A stretch of DNA of 64,000 nt from Nocardia veterana NBRC 100344 (lineage in GTDB: Bacteria; Actinomycetota; Actinomycetes; Mycobacteriales; Mycobacteriaceae), in NCBI RefSeq assembly GCF_000308855.1, contig NZ_BAGM01000006.1:1-64000 (forward strand). The letters run 5' to 3'. The notes under the pieces are model-generated. The model worked only from the letters and a program-made list of their open reading frames with translations, had not been told where the DNA came from and ran no database searches. This document shows positions 1-7,432 of this stretch, one piece after another (the first letter of the stretch is position 1; every line of letters begins with the position of its first letter). Made by a program: the position numbers and the translations under genes.

Positions 1-275
1 CAGCGATTCGGCCGGCCTACTGATTTGCGCGTCCTTCGGCCGCGTGGCCCTGGTGGTGGTCGGCCTGCATTGTGTTCCCGCGCCCCTCCAGCGTCAAGGG
101 CGCCGATGGCGTCAGCTTTGCTGATGGGCATTCGCCCACCCTTGACCCCGGAGCCTCTACGCGCGAAGGGCAGGCCTTATCGGGCAGGCGGGAGCCAGCC
201 CACCCATGGACGCATGCCGACCACCACCAGGGCCAAACCGCACGTCGCCAGCAAGCCCTGCCGAATTATGGAAGG
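1..275. other. Left-edge non-coding stretch inside a probable integrated element
   Basis: No convincing gene is visible here. The reading frames that exist are short and lack the third-position GC bias of the real genes in this window. The stretch contains the inverted repeat listed at 93-146 and lies on the element side of the tRNA-fragment attachment site at 910-945, so it may be part of the right end of an integrative element. That assignment is inference from position. Confidence 0.4.
93..146. repeat. Inverted repeat with nested stem
   Basis: The 8-bp arms GTCAAGGG (93-100) and CCCTTGAC (139-146) are exact inverted copies separated by 38 nt. Inside the loop is a second small stem, TCAGC-TTT-GCTGA (112-124). 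The arrangement could be a structured RNA end, a terminator of an element gene or a recombinase-binding site. Only the symmetry is seen; no function can be assigned. Confidence 0.5.
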
Positions 276-713
276 TCAGTAGGTAAGAAGGCCACCGCCC
301 GGATCATCGTCCAGTTCGATCCATTCGGCCCGTGTGCATGAGCCATCGGCCAAGACCTCGAGTGCTTCCAGGCCGCAGCCATACGCAAGACGCTCTCTGG
401 CCTCGGAGCGGACATGGAAGTTGCCTTGCAGCGCTCCGCACCACGAACAATCCGAGGCAATCCCGGTCGGATCTCCTGAGCGCGTGTAATGCTGCACCAG
501 CAGCGATGCGGCATCGGTTCGGCCGGCATCAACAAGCAGACCCCGCGCGAATTTCATCGCTGTCTCGCCAGTCCGGATCTCGCGGGACTGCTCTAGGCAT
601 AAGCCAACTACACACAGCGTCTGTTCATGACACTTCCAGCATGCCCACCTCAACCCGACTACCAGAATCGGCACAACACCCGTAAGCACACAACCCCCAT
701 CAGTCATTGCCAC
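276..713 (-). CDS. Small protein with two CxxC zinc-ribbon-like knuckles
   Basis: The 145-codon frame has two cysteine pairs: CWKC at about residues 25-28 and CSWCG at about 89-93, the second within DCSWCGALQGNFH. This paired-knuckle layout, followed by an acidic C-terminus (EWIELDDDPG), looks like a small zinc-ribbon protein and supports real coding. Start choice is uncertain: ATG at 713 or 707, or GTG at 674, since the first ~20 residues are hydrophobic and unlike the rest. It is the only plausible gene on the element side of the tRNA fragment at 910-945, so it may be cargo of that element. The protein family is not recognised with certainty. Confidence 0.55.
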   Translation of the reverse strand: MAMTDGGCVLTGVVPILVVGLRWACWKCHEQTLCVVGLCLEQSREIRTGETAMKFARGLLVDAGRTDAASLLVQHYTRSGDPTGIASDCSWCGALQGNFHVRSEARERLAYGCGLEALEVLADGSCTRAEWIELDDDPGGGLLTY

Positions 714-909
714 CAGGGTGTCACAAGTTCAACTGATTTCAGCGGAGAAAGAGATGCCAGAACGACTCGATGAGCCGTTACTTTCACCGTACAAACGTCC
801 GCGTACAAGGACGGATCGAGGCAGATTCCAGCCGCGCCGTCGCGCCGAAATCTGTTCCTACACAACGCTACTAGTGGATGTCGACAGACGGCCACGGACG
901 GTCGAACCC

Positions 910-945
910 ATCAGAAGGTTGGGAGTTCGAGTCTCTCCGGGCGCG
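910..945 (+). mobile_element. 3' tRNA fragment (probably tRNA-Arg): attachment-site remnant
   Basis: The sequence folds as the 3' part of a tRNA. It has a 3' anticodon-stem strand TCAGA (911-915), a variable loop AGGTT, a T stem GGGAG/CTCTC closing the loop TTCGAGT (926-932), an acceptor strand CGGGCGC (938-944) and discriminator G at 945. No matching 5' half precedes it. The acceptor and anticodon-stem strands match what is known of actinobacterial tRNA-Arg(ACG). A tRNA truncated at the anticodon-loop/stem junction and still followed by its terminator is the usual product of tyrosine-recombinase integration at a tRNA 3' end (attR). The isotype is from memory and not computed. Confidence 0.78.
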
Positions 946-950
946 CAGTA

Positions 951-982
951 CGGCCCCTCACCTGGTGACAGGCGAGGGGCCG
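951..982 (+). terminator. Hairpin terminator behind the tRNA fragment
   Basis: A perfect 9-bp stem, CGGCCCCTC (951-959) with GAGGGGCCG (974-982), is followed by TTT. It sits 5 nt after the tRNA fragment, where a tRNA terminator is expected, which marks this side as the original chromosomal flank. Confidence 0.8.
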
Positions 983-1189
983 TTTCGCATCTGCGGTCTC
1001 GTGCGCGGGTACGACCGATGCATTCGCCCTGGAACGTCCGTCGCGGTCGTCGCAACCGTCATCCTGTCGAGCCCTTCGCCGAATCGTCGTGGTCGGGTCC
1101 GTATGGGCTGGGGCACTCGACGTTCGGACCGCGTTCAAAGTCGCTGCGAGAGGCGCCTGTGTAATGCCACAACCTGTGGCGCTGGTGGG

Positions 1190-1996
1190 CTAGTCGACAT
1201 CCCCGGCGAGGGTCGCTGTTTCCCGGATGGTTCGGGCGATTGCGGCGAAGTCCTTGCTCAGGATCTTGGAGTGGTTGCTTTCGACCTTTGTGCCGAGCTG
1301 GACGTTCGGGTTGCCGGTGAAGACCGGGTCGAGTGAGGCTCGGGCTTTTTCCATCTCTCCCGCTTCGCTGCCGAGGCTGTCTCCGGTGGCGAGGACGAAG
1401 CGGGTCGGGCAGGTCAGGCGTAGGAGGACGGGTGCGCTGGCGTCGACGATCTCGTTGGCTTCGATGCCGATCTCGGCGTGGGCGGCGGCCGACATGCGCG
1501 CTGCCATGCCGAACGGGCGGACCAGGGGCAGCAGGAAACGCATGCGGTGGAACAACTTCCGAATGCGCTCGCGGCTCTCCTCGCCGGTGATGCCGTAGGG
1601 GGCGGCGTCCACGGTCACCATGGCGGCGACGCGGTGGGGGTTGCGGTCGGCCCAGTGCCAGCCGAGGATGCCGCCGTAGGACCAGCCCACCAGAATCGCC
1701 CGGTCCACGCCGCGGGCGGCGAGGACGGCGTCGATGTCGCGCAGCGCTGCCTCGAAGGAGTAGTCGGCCGAGGTGTGCGACTTGCCGCGGGCGCGTCCGT
1801 CGAAGGTGATGTGCCGGAAGCCGGGGCCGAGTTCGGCGATCGTCTTGCGCCAGTGCCGCCGGCTGGCGTAGCAGCCGTTCAGGTAGAGCACCGGGATGCC
1901 GGGGCCGCCGGTATCGGTCACCGCCAGAGCCGTGTCGTCGACCTGCACCATGCCGGTCCAGGTGGTCTCGGTCGAGGGGGCAGTGGTGTTCGTCAT
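1190..1996 (-). CDS. Alpha/beta-hydrolase fold enzyme
   Basis: A 268-residue soluble alpha/beta hydrolase. The nucleophile elbow GWSYGG puts the serine at residue 106. The acid is probably Asp206 in FVLATGD, and His242 in ESNHSKIL completes the triad. The oxyanion-hole strand is at LYLNGCY (37-43). The start is ATG 1996, not the longer upstream frame, because AAGGA lies about 10 nt upstream and the extra N-terminus has no family character. Substrate is unknown; haloperoxidase-like and epoxide-hydrolase-like members share these motifs. The region from 983 to 1189 downstream shows no gene. It is the first complete gene on the chromosomal side of the attachment site. Confidence 0.85.
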   Translation of the reverse strand: MTNTTAPSTETTWTGMVQVDDTALAVTDTGGPGIPVLYLNGCYASRRHWRKTIAELGPGFRHITFDGRARGKSHTSADYSFEAALRDIDAVLAARGVDRAILVGWSYGGILGWHWADRNPHRVAAMVTVDAAPYGITGEESRERIRKLFHRMRFLLPLVRPFGMAARMSAAAHAEIGIEANEIVDASAPVLLRLTCPTRFVLATGDSLGSEAGEMEKARASLDPVFTGNPNVQLGTKVESNHSKILSKDFAAIARTIRETATLAGDVD

Positions 1997-2325
1997 CGCG
2001 ATCTGTTCCTTGCCTTGTCGGGAGTGGGGCGAACGGAGTGGACGGCGGTCACGACCGGTGTGCCGTTCCGCGGTGTCGTTACCGGCAACCGGATGGTTCG
2101 CCTCGAGAATCACGTTGTCCTGGAGCGCATTCCGAGATCTCGGAGCTGCGGTTGCGGTGTCGTTCACGTGGATAGGGTCACCGGCTCGGCTGATATCCGC
2201 CTGATGCGGATCTGACACGGCCGCTGACACGGCATTCGGGTCGAAGAATCGTGTGCCGGTTGTCCCACCACGGCCGGCTGGAGGCGTTGCGCGCTCAGGC
2301 GTGCCACGGCGTGGTAGGTGTACCC
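1997..2325. other. Intergenic region between hydrolase and broken antitoxin
   Basis: This 329-nt stretch lies between the divergently oriented hydrolase and the antitoxin remnant. It must carry the hydrolase promoter and ribosome-binding site near 2005-2015. No other gene or clear repeat is visible. Confidence 0.4.
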
Positions 2326-2620
2326 ATGACCGTCCCGGAGATGTTCCAGCCGACCGAGGTCAGCGTTCGTCAATTCGTCAACGACTCCGGTGTGGTGACC
2401 CGTGGGCTGCGGGAGGGCAAGAAATATGTGCTCACCATCAACGGGGAGCCGTTTGGCCGAGGTGACGCCGATCAGGCGCCACCGCTTCGTTCATACGAGC
2501 CAGGCGCAGGCGATGTTCGCTACCGCTCCCGTGCTGGACTACGAAGAGTTGCGGCGTGACCTGGATGCTGCCGTCAGCGACGAACTCGGTGAGGATCCGC
2601 TCGAAGGGACCGGCCTGTGA
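2326..2620 (+). pseudogene. vapB: Frameshifted type II antitoxin (VapB/Phd-like)
   Basis: The first 43 codons encode an antitoxin N-terminus with VSVRQFVNDSG and REGKKYVLTINGEP, the typical Phd/VapB DNA-binding layout. At the TTT of 2452-2454 the frame is lost. In the +1 frame the expected continuation LAEVTPIRRHRFV follows at once and runs to a TGA at 2618-2620. Removing one T would restore an antitoxin of about 97 residues ending in DELGEDPLEGTGL. The stop overlaps the toxin start as GTGA (2617-2620), the usual coupling for this module. As it stands the gene cannot make the C-terminal toxin-neutralising part. Confidence 0.8.
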
Positions 2621-3046
2621 ACGATCCGCGGGCGAGGGGCGTGCTCGACATCAGCATTGTCGCCGCGCTCTCGGTGTTCGATCCGGCTCAACTACCCGTC
2701 GAATCCGCCATCACCGCAGTCACATTGGGTGAATTGTCGTGCGGGCCATACGCCACCGATGATCCGATCAGGCGCGCTCGGCCGATCGCTGTGCTGCAGC
2801 ACACGGAGGCGACGTTCGGCGAGGCGCTGCCCTACGACAGTGAGGCCGCTCGGATCTTCGGACTGATCTGTGCCTCGGTGTACGCGATCGGCCCTCAGCC
2901 ACGACGCCGGACGGCCGATCTCATGATTGCCGCCACTGCGGCGCGACGGGTTGCCGCTCTACACAACGAATCCGAAAGATTTCGAGGGCCTCGACAGTCT
3001 CGTCATGATCATTGCGGCCCACCGTCCCGACGGGGCCACCGACTGA
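2617..3046 (+). pseudogene. vapC: Frameshifted VapC-like PIN-domain toxin
   Basis: A PIN-domain RNase toxin that starts at the GTG overlapping the antitoxin stop. Three acidic catalytic positions remain in frame: Asp11 (GVLD), Glu39 (VTLGEL) and Asp101 (RRRTADLMIA). At about 2947 the frame breaks. The missing C-terminus GLPLYTTNPKDFEGL, with the fourth acidic residue, continues in another frame from 2948 to TGA 3044-3046. A 2-nt deletion or 1-nt insertion explains it. Normal length would be about 143 residues. In-frame translation instead runs to 3159 with an unrelated Arg-rich tail. The toxin is probably dead, like its antitoxin partner. Confidence 0.8.
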
Positions 3047-3186
3047 CCCGACGGTTCGGCACCGAGGCGTTTGCGGTCCCTGTACGAATCGCGCATCGAT
3101 TGGACAGCACCCCGCGCGGAACATTTTTTCAAGACTCGACCGGTCTGTTCGCCGGATAGTGGTGGCCCAGCTAGTGAAGGGCCGAT

Positions 3187-3441
3187 ATGAGCGACGACGA
3201 TCTGCGCGATTTCGAGCGCGCCATCTTCACCCACGAGGGTAAGTCCCGGGTGATTTTCCGGCAGGTCATCGCCATCGAACTCGACGATGCGGCGGCCAAT
3301 CTCGAGGGCGTGCTGAGCCCCCATTCGGTGCTCACCGAGCACCTCGTCGACGAGCCCGGCGAGCCGACACAGGCCGCCCTGCATCGCGTCCTGGATTTCC
3401 TCGCCGACCGGCTCGAGGCGGCCGGTCGGGTGGGCCGGTGA
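3187..3441 (+). pseudogene. Internally deleted dienelactone hydrolase remnant
   Basis: The 84-codon frame joins two ends of an actinobacterial dienelactone-hydrolase-family protein. Residues 1-25 (DLRDFERAIFTHEGKSR) match the family N-terminus. Residues 27-80 (HSVLTEHLVDEPGEPTQAAL) match its C-terminal end, including the HSVLT histidine segment. The roughly 160 residues between them, with the nucleophile Cys/Ser, are missing although the frame is kept. The start ATG 3187 has GAAGGG upstream. Family assignment is from remembered homologues. It may still be translated but cannot be catalytic. It could alternatively be annotated as a small hypothetical protein. Confidence 0.65.
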
Positions 3442-3450
3442 GGCCGGACC

Positions 3451-4227
3451 TCACAGCCACGCCGGCAGGTTCGGCAGATATCCGGTCAGCCCGACCCCGT
3501 CGCTCCGGCCGATCAACCAGGCCAGCAGCTCCGCTGCGGGACCGGAGATGGTGTCGGAAGGGTCCCGCCCCACCGTGGCGGTGAAATCGGTGTCGGTGGC
3601 GACGAGGGTGAAGGTGGGAGGCGGGGGCTGGTCGGGGTCGGAGGTCATCGGCTTCGCGTCGGCGGGGCGGTGCGATTCGGCGGCGTGGGCGAAACCCGCG
3701 GTCACTTCCGGCAGCATGCGGGCGACGAAGGCGGCGGGCCAGTCCTGCGGGCGGTAGCCGATGTTCAGATCGACGTGGTGAATTTCTATCTCGCGCAACC
3801 GCAACCACGGCACCACCGAGGCGGGCAGTTCCTTACCGGTGCGGGCGCGCACACGGTAGCCCCACCGGTCCGGCGGCATGGCGCGGGCCAGACCGAGGAA
3901 GCGGTCGGCGGAGGCCCGCAGGTCCGCCAGTTGTTCGGCGAGCGGCCGCGGGGCCCCGGCCTCGATATCCGAGTCACGCAGGAATTGGCTTGCGTACTGG
4001 GGTGTTTCGATGCCGGTGCGTGCCCACAGCAGCAGGTTCACCAGGCCGTCGGCGTTGCGGGACAGGTGGGCGAGCACATGGCCGCGGGTCCAGCCGGGCA
4101 GCAGAGACGGGGTGGCGATATCGCTGTCGCCCAAGGCTTCCACCGCGGCGAGCAGGGTCTGGGTCGCCGCGTCCACGGTCTCGAGCAGTTCGACGGGTGC
4201 GGCTGATTCCGGCGCTTCGCTGGTCAC
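3451..4227 (-). CDS. Maleylpyruvate isomerase-family mycothiol-dependent enzyme
   Basis: A 258-residue DinB-fold protein of the mycothiol-dependent (MDMPI) family. The N-terminal helical domain carries PSLLPGWTRGHVLAHLSRNA, whose histidines form part of the metal site, and LREIEIHHVDLNIGY supplies the second metal-binding His pair. A C-terminal domain follows (TFTLVATDTDFTATVG and PAAELLAWLIGR). These enzymes use mycothiol as a thiol cofactor in detoxification or isomerisation. The specific substrate is not evident. The start is GTG 4227. The gene converges on the dienelactone hydrolase remnant. Confidence 0.88.
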   Translation of the reverse strand: MTSEAPESAAPVELLETVDAATQTLLAAVEALGDSDIATPSLLPGWTRGHVLAHLSRNADGLVNLLLWARTGIETPQYASQFLRDSDIEAGAPRPLAEQLADLRASADRFLGLARAMPPDRWGYRVRARTGKELPASVVPWLRLREIEIHHVDLNIGYRPQDWPAAFVARMLPEVTAGFAHAAESHRPADAKPMTSDPDQPPPPTFTLVATDTDFTATVGRDPSDTISGPAAELLAWLIGRSDGVGLTGYLPNLPAWL

Positions 4228-4340
4228 GGGGGTGACCCTACCCAGCGCTGGGAACGGGCGCTGGGCGAACCGGCATGCCGTCGGATAACTGTTCAGGTCA
4301 CGGCCAACTGATCGTCGTCTCGGCGGGATAGGTACTTCGG

Positions 4341-5900
4341 ATGCGAACCGGTCATCTGCTCCGAACTGTCCTCGCGGGTGCTGTGCTCTGCGCGGCAGCC
4401 GCGTGTTCCCCGGGCGGTGACGAACCGGACCTGCACACCGAGCGGGATCGTCCGCTCACCATCTCGCTCGACGAACTGGCCGCTCGCACCGGTGGCGGCG
4501 CCGCGGTGGCCTTCGGCGACCCGCAGCACGGCCGGCTGGAGCGCAGTACCGCCGGCGGACTGCGCTACCTGCCCGATCCGGGCTATCACGGCACCGACAC
4601 GTTCACCGTGACCACCGCCGACGCGGTCCACCTGTTCACCACCGATATCCCGTCGCTCGGCCAAATCGGTGGCGTAACGGTGCAGGGCAGCGGATTCGGT
4701 TCCGCGTGGACTCCGGTGCCCGGATCGAACGACGAGTTCTACGGCCTCACCGACCGCGGACCCAACGTCGACGGGCCGGGAAAGAACGAAAAGATCGTTC
4801 CGCTAGCGGATTTCGTGCCCAAGATCGGCAAGTTCCGGCTCGGTGGCACCGCGGCGGTCCTCGAATCGACGATCGAATTGAAGAATCGCGCGGGTGTGCC
4901 GTTCAACGGCCTGGTGGATTCGACCGCCTCCACCGGCGAGACGATGCGCGACCCGGCCGGGCGCCCCCTGCCGCCGACCGACCACGGTCTCGACCCCGAG
5001 GGGCTGGTCGCCCTGCCCGACGGGACGTTCTGGGTATCCGACGAATACGGACCGTTCCTGGTCCATGTCGACGCCACCGGCCGCGAGATCGAACGGCTGG
5101 CACCAGGATCCGGACTGCCGAAGGAACTTTCCCTGCGCACCCCCAACCAGGGCATGGAAGGTCTCACCCTCGCGCCGGACGGCCGCACCCTGGTCGGCAT
5201 CATCCAAAGTGGTTTGCAGACACCGGGACTCGACTCCGCTCGCGAGGTGCCGATGACCCGCATCGTGACCGTCGATCTGCGGACCCACGCGGTCGCCGAA
5301 TACGTCTACCCACTCGCCGACCCGAAGCACAAGCTGGCCGTCTCCGACATCACCGCCCTCGACGCGCACACCTTCCTCGTCGACGAGCGCGACGGCGAAC
5401 CGGCCCCGAAGGCGAACAAGAAGCTGTGGACGATCGATCTCACCGGCGCCACCGATGTCGGCCCGAACGCCGCCGTCCCGGGCGCGCACTACGACCCGGC
5501 ACTGGGGCTGCTGATCGGTGACAAGCCGCTGGAAACCTACGTCGGCAAGGTATCCACCGAGGACGGGGTGGCCGCGCTGAACCGGGCGGGGATCACGCCG
5601 GTGGCGAAGAAATCGAATCTCGATCTGGCGGGCCTGCTCGCCGGGCTCGACCCGCGGGGCGGCTTCTTCGGCCACGACAAGATCGAGGGTGTGGCCACCA
5701 CCGACGGCGGCGCGACGCTCTACATCGCCAACGACAGCGATTTCGGGTTGGCCGGCAGTACCGGCACGCAGCCGCCGTTCGGCCTGAAACCGAAGACGCT
5801 GCCGGACGGCCGTCAGGACACCGGCGAGATCCTGCGCATCGACACCCGGGCGCTGCCGGGGCGTACCGCGAGCCACACCGTGACGATCACCGTGGGCTAG
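4341..5900 (+). CDS. Secreted lipoprotein, esterase-like activity of phytase family
   Basis: 519 residues. The N-terminus has basic residues, a hydrophobic stretch and the lipobox AAAC around residue 22, so it is probably lipid-anchored outside the membrane. A short cadherin/VCBS-like segment follows (YLPDPGYHGTDTFTVTTADA, about 75-94). The large C-terminal domain has hallmarks of the esterase-like-phytase propeller family: YGLTDRGPN near residue 135, DPEGLVALPDGTFWVSDEYG near 220, GMEGLTLAPDGR near 270 and DKIEGVA near 450. Substrate is unknown; such proteins hydrolyse phosphoesters or are uncharacterised. It is transcribed alone. Confidence 0.85.
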   Translation: MRTGHLLRTVLAGAVLCAAAACSPGGDEPDLHTERDRPLTISLDELAARTGGGAAVAFGDPQHGRLERSTAGGLRYLPDPGYHGTDTFTVTTADAVHLFTTDIPSLGQIGGVTVQGSGFGSAWTPVPGSNDEFYGLTDRGPNVDGPGKNEKIVPLADFVPKIGKFRLGGTAAVLESTIELKNRAGVPFNGLVDSTASTGETMRDPAGRPLPPTDHGLDPEGLVALPDGTFWVSDEYGPFLVHVDATGREIERLAPGSGLPKELSLRTPNQGMEGLTLAPDGRTLVGIIQSGLQTPGLDSAREVPMTRIVTVDLRTHAVAEYVYPLADPKHKLAVSDITALDAHTFLVDERDGEPAPKANKKLWTIDLTGATDVGPNAAVPGAHYDPALGLLIGDKPLETYVGKVSTEDGVAALNRAGITPVAKKSNLDLAGLLAGLDPRGGFFGHDKIEGVATTDGGATLYIANDSDFGLAGSTGTQPPFGLKPKTLPDGRQDTGEILRIDTRALPGRTASHTVTITVG

Positions 5901-5975
5901 CCGTCCCCTCGCATTCTCAGGTTCTACCCAAGTTCCGCACAAACCCGTGCCAGCCGGCGGTGCCACCGTGGGTAT

Positions 5976-6131
5976 ATGAACACAGTTGTCGAGGTACTCG
6001 TCCTGGGCGCCATCCTGGCTGTCTTCGCCGCGATGGCGATCGCGGGCGCGGTGGCCGAATCGGCTCCCCGCTCGCTGGTCACGGTGCGGTCCCGGACCGT
6101 CGAGCCGCCGCGGCCTTCCGCTCGCCGGTGA
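5976..6131 (+). CDS. Possible 51-residue single-pass membrane protein
   Basis: A short frame starts MNTVVEVLVLGAILAVF, contains one hydrophobic segment (about residues 3-27) and ends with a basic tail (VEPPRPSARR). Codon use fits coding. It overlaps the 3' end of the convergent DUF998 gene by 53 nt, which argues for caution. No function is apparent. Confidence 0.4.
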   Translation: MNTVVEVLVLGAILAVFAAMAIAGAVAESAPRSLVTVRSRTVEPPRPSARR

Positions 6132-6864
6132 TCGTCCGTTCGGCCACCCAGATCTGGACCGCGAGCGCGATCAGCCACAGCGACATGGATCCGACCTGGA
6201 TGCGCTGGGCGATACCCAACGCGTAGTTGCCGGGCAGATTGTCGGCGATCAACATCCAGGCGGTGGCGGCGGAGCCGATGATCAGAATCCACAGCCCGGA
6301 ATGCCGCAGAATCGGCCAGCGCCGATAGCGGAAGGCCGCCACGCTGAAGGCGATCATCGCCACGAAGATCGAGGTCACCGCCAGCGTGCTGGTCAGCGCG
6401 TGAATCTGATGCAGTTGCGGGAACATCCCGCTGTCCGAGGGCGGGCAGGGGCCCGAACAGGTGTGCAGCGGCCACTGCGCATCGGCGATGGTGGCGGCGC
6501 CGAAACAGCCCAGCGCGATCCACGCCACCGTGAACAGCCCTCGGCGCCGGAAGACGAACAACGCGACGACCGCGGAGATCAGGGTCAGCGAACCGGCGAG
6601 GGTGTCACCGAGGTCGAACACCCAGCGGTAGGGCCGACCCTCGGCGTCCAACTCGCTCAGGAACGACCTGATCGGGTTCAGGTGGATCGGTAGGACGAAC
6701 TCCAGAATCCACGAGGAATAGCAGATGCCCGCGACCGCGATTGCCGCCGCGATCGCGGAACGGACGACGCGGAACCGCCGCCGCCCGGAGACGTGCGAGC
6801 GTTCCAGTACGGCGATCGCTCCGGATTCGCCGGTCGTTCGATCGGGCGGCTCGCTCGGCGTCAT
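6079..6864 (-). CDS. DUF998 family integral membrane protein
   Basis: 261 residues with about six hydrophobic segments (near 37-55, 88-108, 115-135, 155-180, 190-210 and 220-240). The spacing and loops, such as FLSELDAEGRPYRWVFDLGD and CSGPCPPSD, are typical of DUF998. The N-terminal ~30 residues are hydrophilic and cytosolic. Function is unknown in the family. The start ATG 6864 is the only good one. The 140 nt between it and vsr show nothing. Confidence 0.75.
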   Translation of the reverse strand: MTPSEPPDRTTGESGAIAVLERSHVSGRRRFRVVRSAIAAAIAVAGICYSSWILEFVLPIHLNPIRSFLSELDAEGRPYRWVFDLGDTLAGSLTLISAVVALFVFRRRGLFTVAWIALGCFGAATIADAQWPLHTCSGPCPPSDSGMFPQLHQIHALTSTLAVTSIFVAMIAFSVAAFRYRRWPILRHSGLWILIIGSAATAWMLIADNLPGNYALGIAQRIQVGSMSLWLIALAVQIWVAERTITGERKAAAARRSGTAP

Positions 6865-7006
6865 TGCCCTCGTTTCACGTCGTTCGCTGCACGTAGATTC
6901 CCGCGTTCGACATCCCTACGTCCGGCATCCTCACATTCTGCGCTCTCGTGTGCGGTTCCGAATATGCCGTGCTCACGCTGTCGGAACCGGCAACCTCCAT
7001 CATGGC

Positions 7007-7423
7007 CTATCGCCCCGACAGCGCCGACTGGACCCGATCGGCGGCCGTGATCGGATCCTCGTGTTCCCACACCCGCACGACCACCCAGCCCGCCGCATCG
7101 AGTCGCTCGTCGGTATCGCGATCGCGTGCCACGTTGCCGGCCAATTTCTCCGCCCACCACTCGGCGTTGTTCTTCGGATAGGTGGCGTGCTCCGGGCAGC
7201 AATGCCAGAAACAACCGTCCACGTACACCGCGACCTTGCGCCGCGGAAACACCAGATCGGCGCGGCGACGCAGGCCGGGCAGGGGCGCGCGGTCGACGAA
7301 GTAGCGCAGTCCGCGCCGGTGCAGTTCGGTCCGCAACGCCGTTTCCGGGGCGGTACCCGTCCGCCGCTGCCGGGCCATCCGGGCGCTGGTCACCGCATCG
7401 GTGACGGGACGGCCGGAACTCAT
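7007..7423 (-). CDS. vsr: Very short patch repair endonuclease Vsr
   Basis: 138 residues. It nicks 5' of T in T:G mismatches left by deamination of 5-methylcytosine. The catalytic and zinc core is visible: RADLVFPRRKVAVYVDGCFW with the metal-binding Asp, then HCCPEHATYPKNNAEWW with zinc/catalytic His and Cys, and a C-terminal VVRVWEHE strand. The start ATG 7423 is chosen because AAGGAG (7429-7434) lies 5 nt upstream and overlaps the stop of the methyltransferase gene. The two genes are therefore translationally linked, as expected for a methylase and its mismatch repair partner. Confidence 0.93.
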   Translation of the reverse strand: MSSGRPVTDAVTSARMARQRRTGTAPETALRTELHRRGLRYFVDRAPLPGLRRRADLVFPRRKVAVYVDGCFWHCCPEHATYPKNNAEWWAEKLAGNVARDRDTDERLDAAGWVVVRVWEHEDPITAADRVQSALSGR

Positions 7424-7432
7424 GCACACTCC

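Noticed and set aside
910..945. A complete tRNA gene
   Set aside because: No 5' acceptor strand, D arm or 5' anticodon strand precedes the fragment, so it is only a 3' end.
878..1336. Frames crossing the tRNA fragment (878-1336 plus, 858-1055 minus)
   Set aside because: Their apparently protein-like segments (such as ETRTPNLLMG) are translations of the tRNA 3' half and its terminator.
2617..3159. The in-frame 180-residue reading of the toxin as a normal protein
   Set aside because: After residue ~110 the sequence becomes Arg/His-rich without family match, while the true PIN-domain C-terminus is found one frame away.
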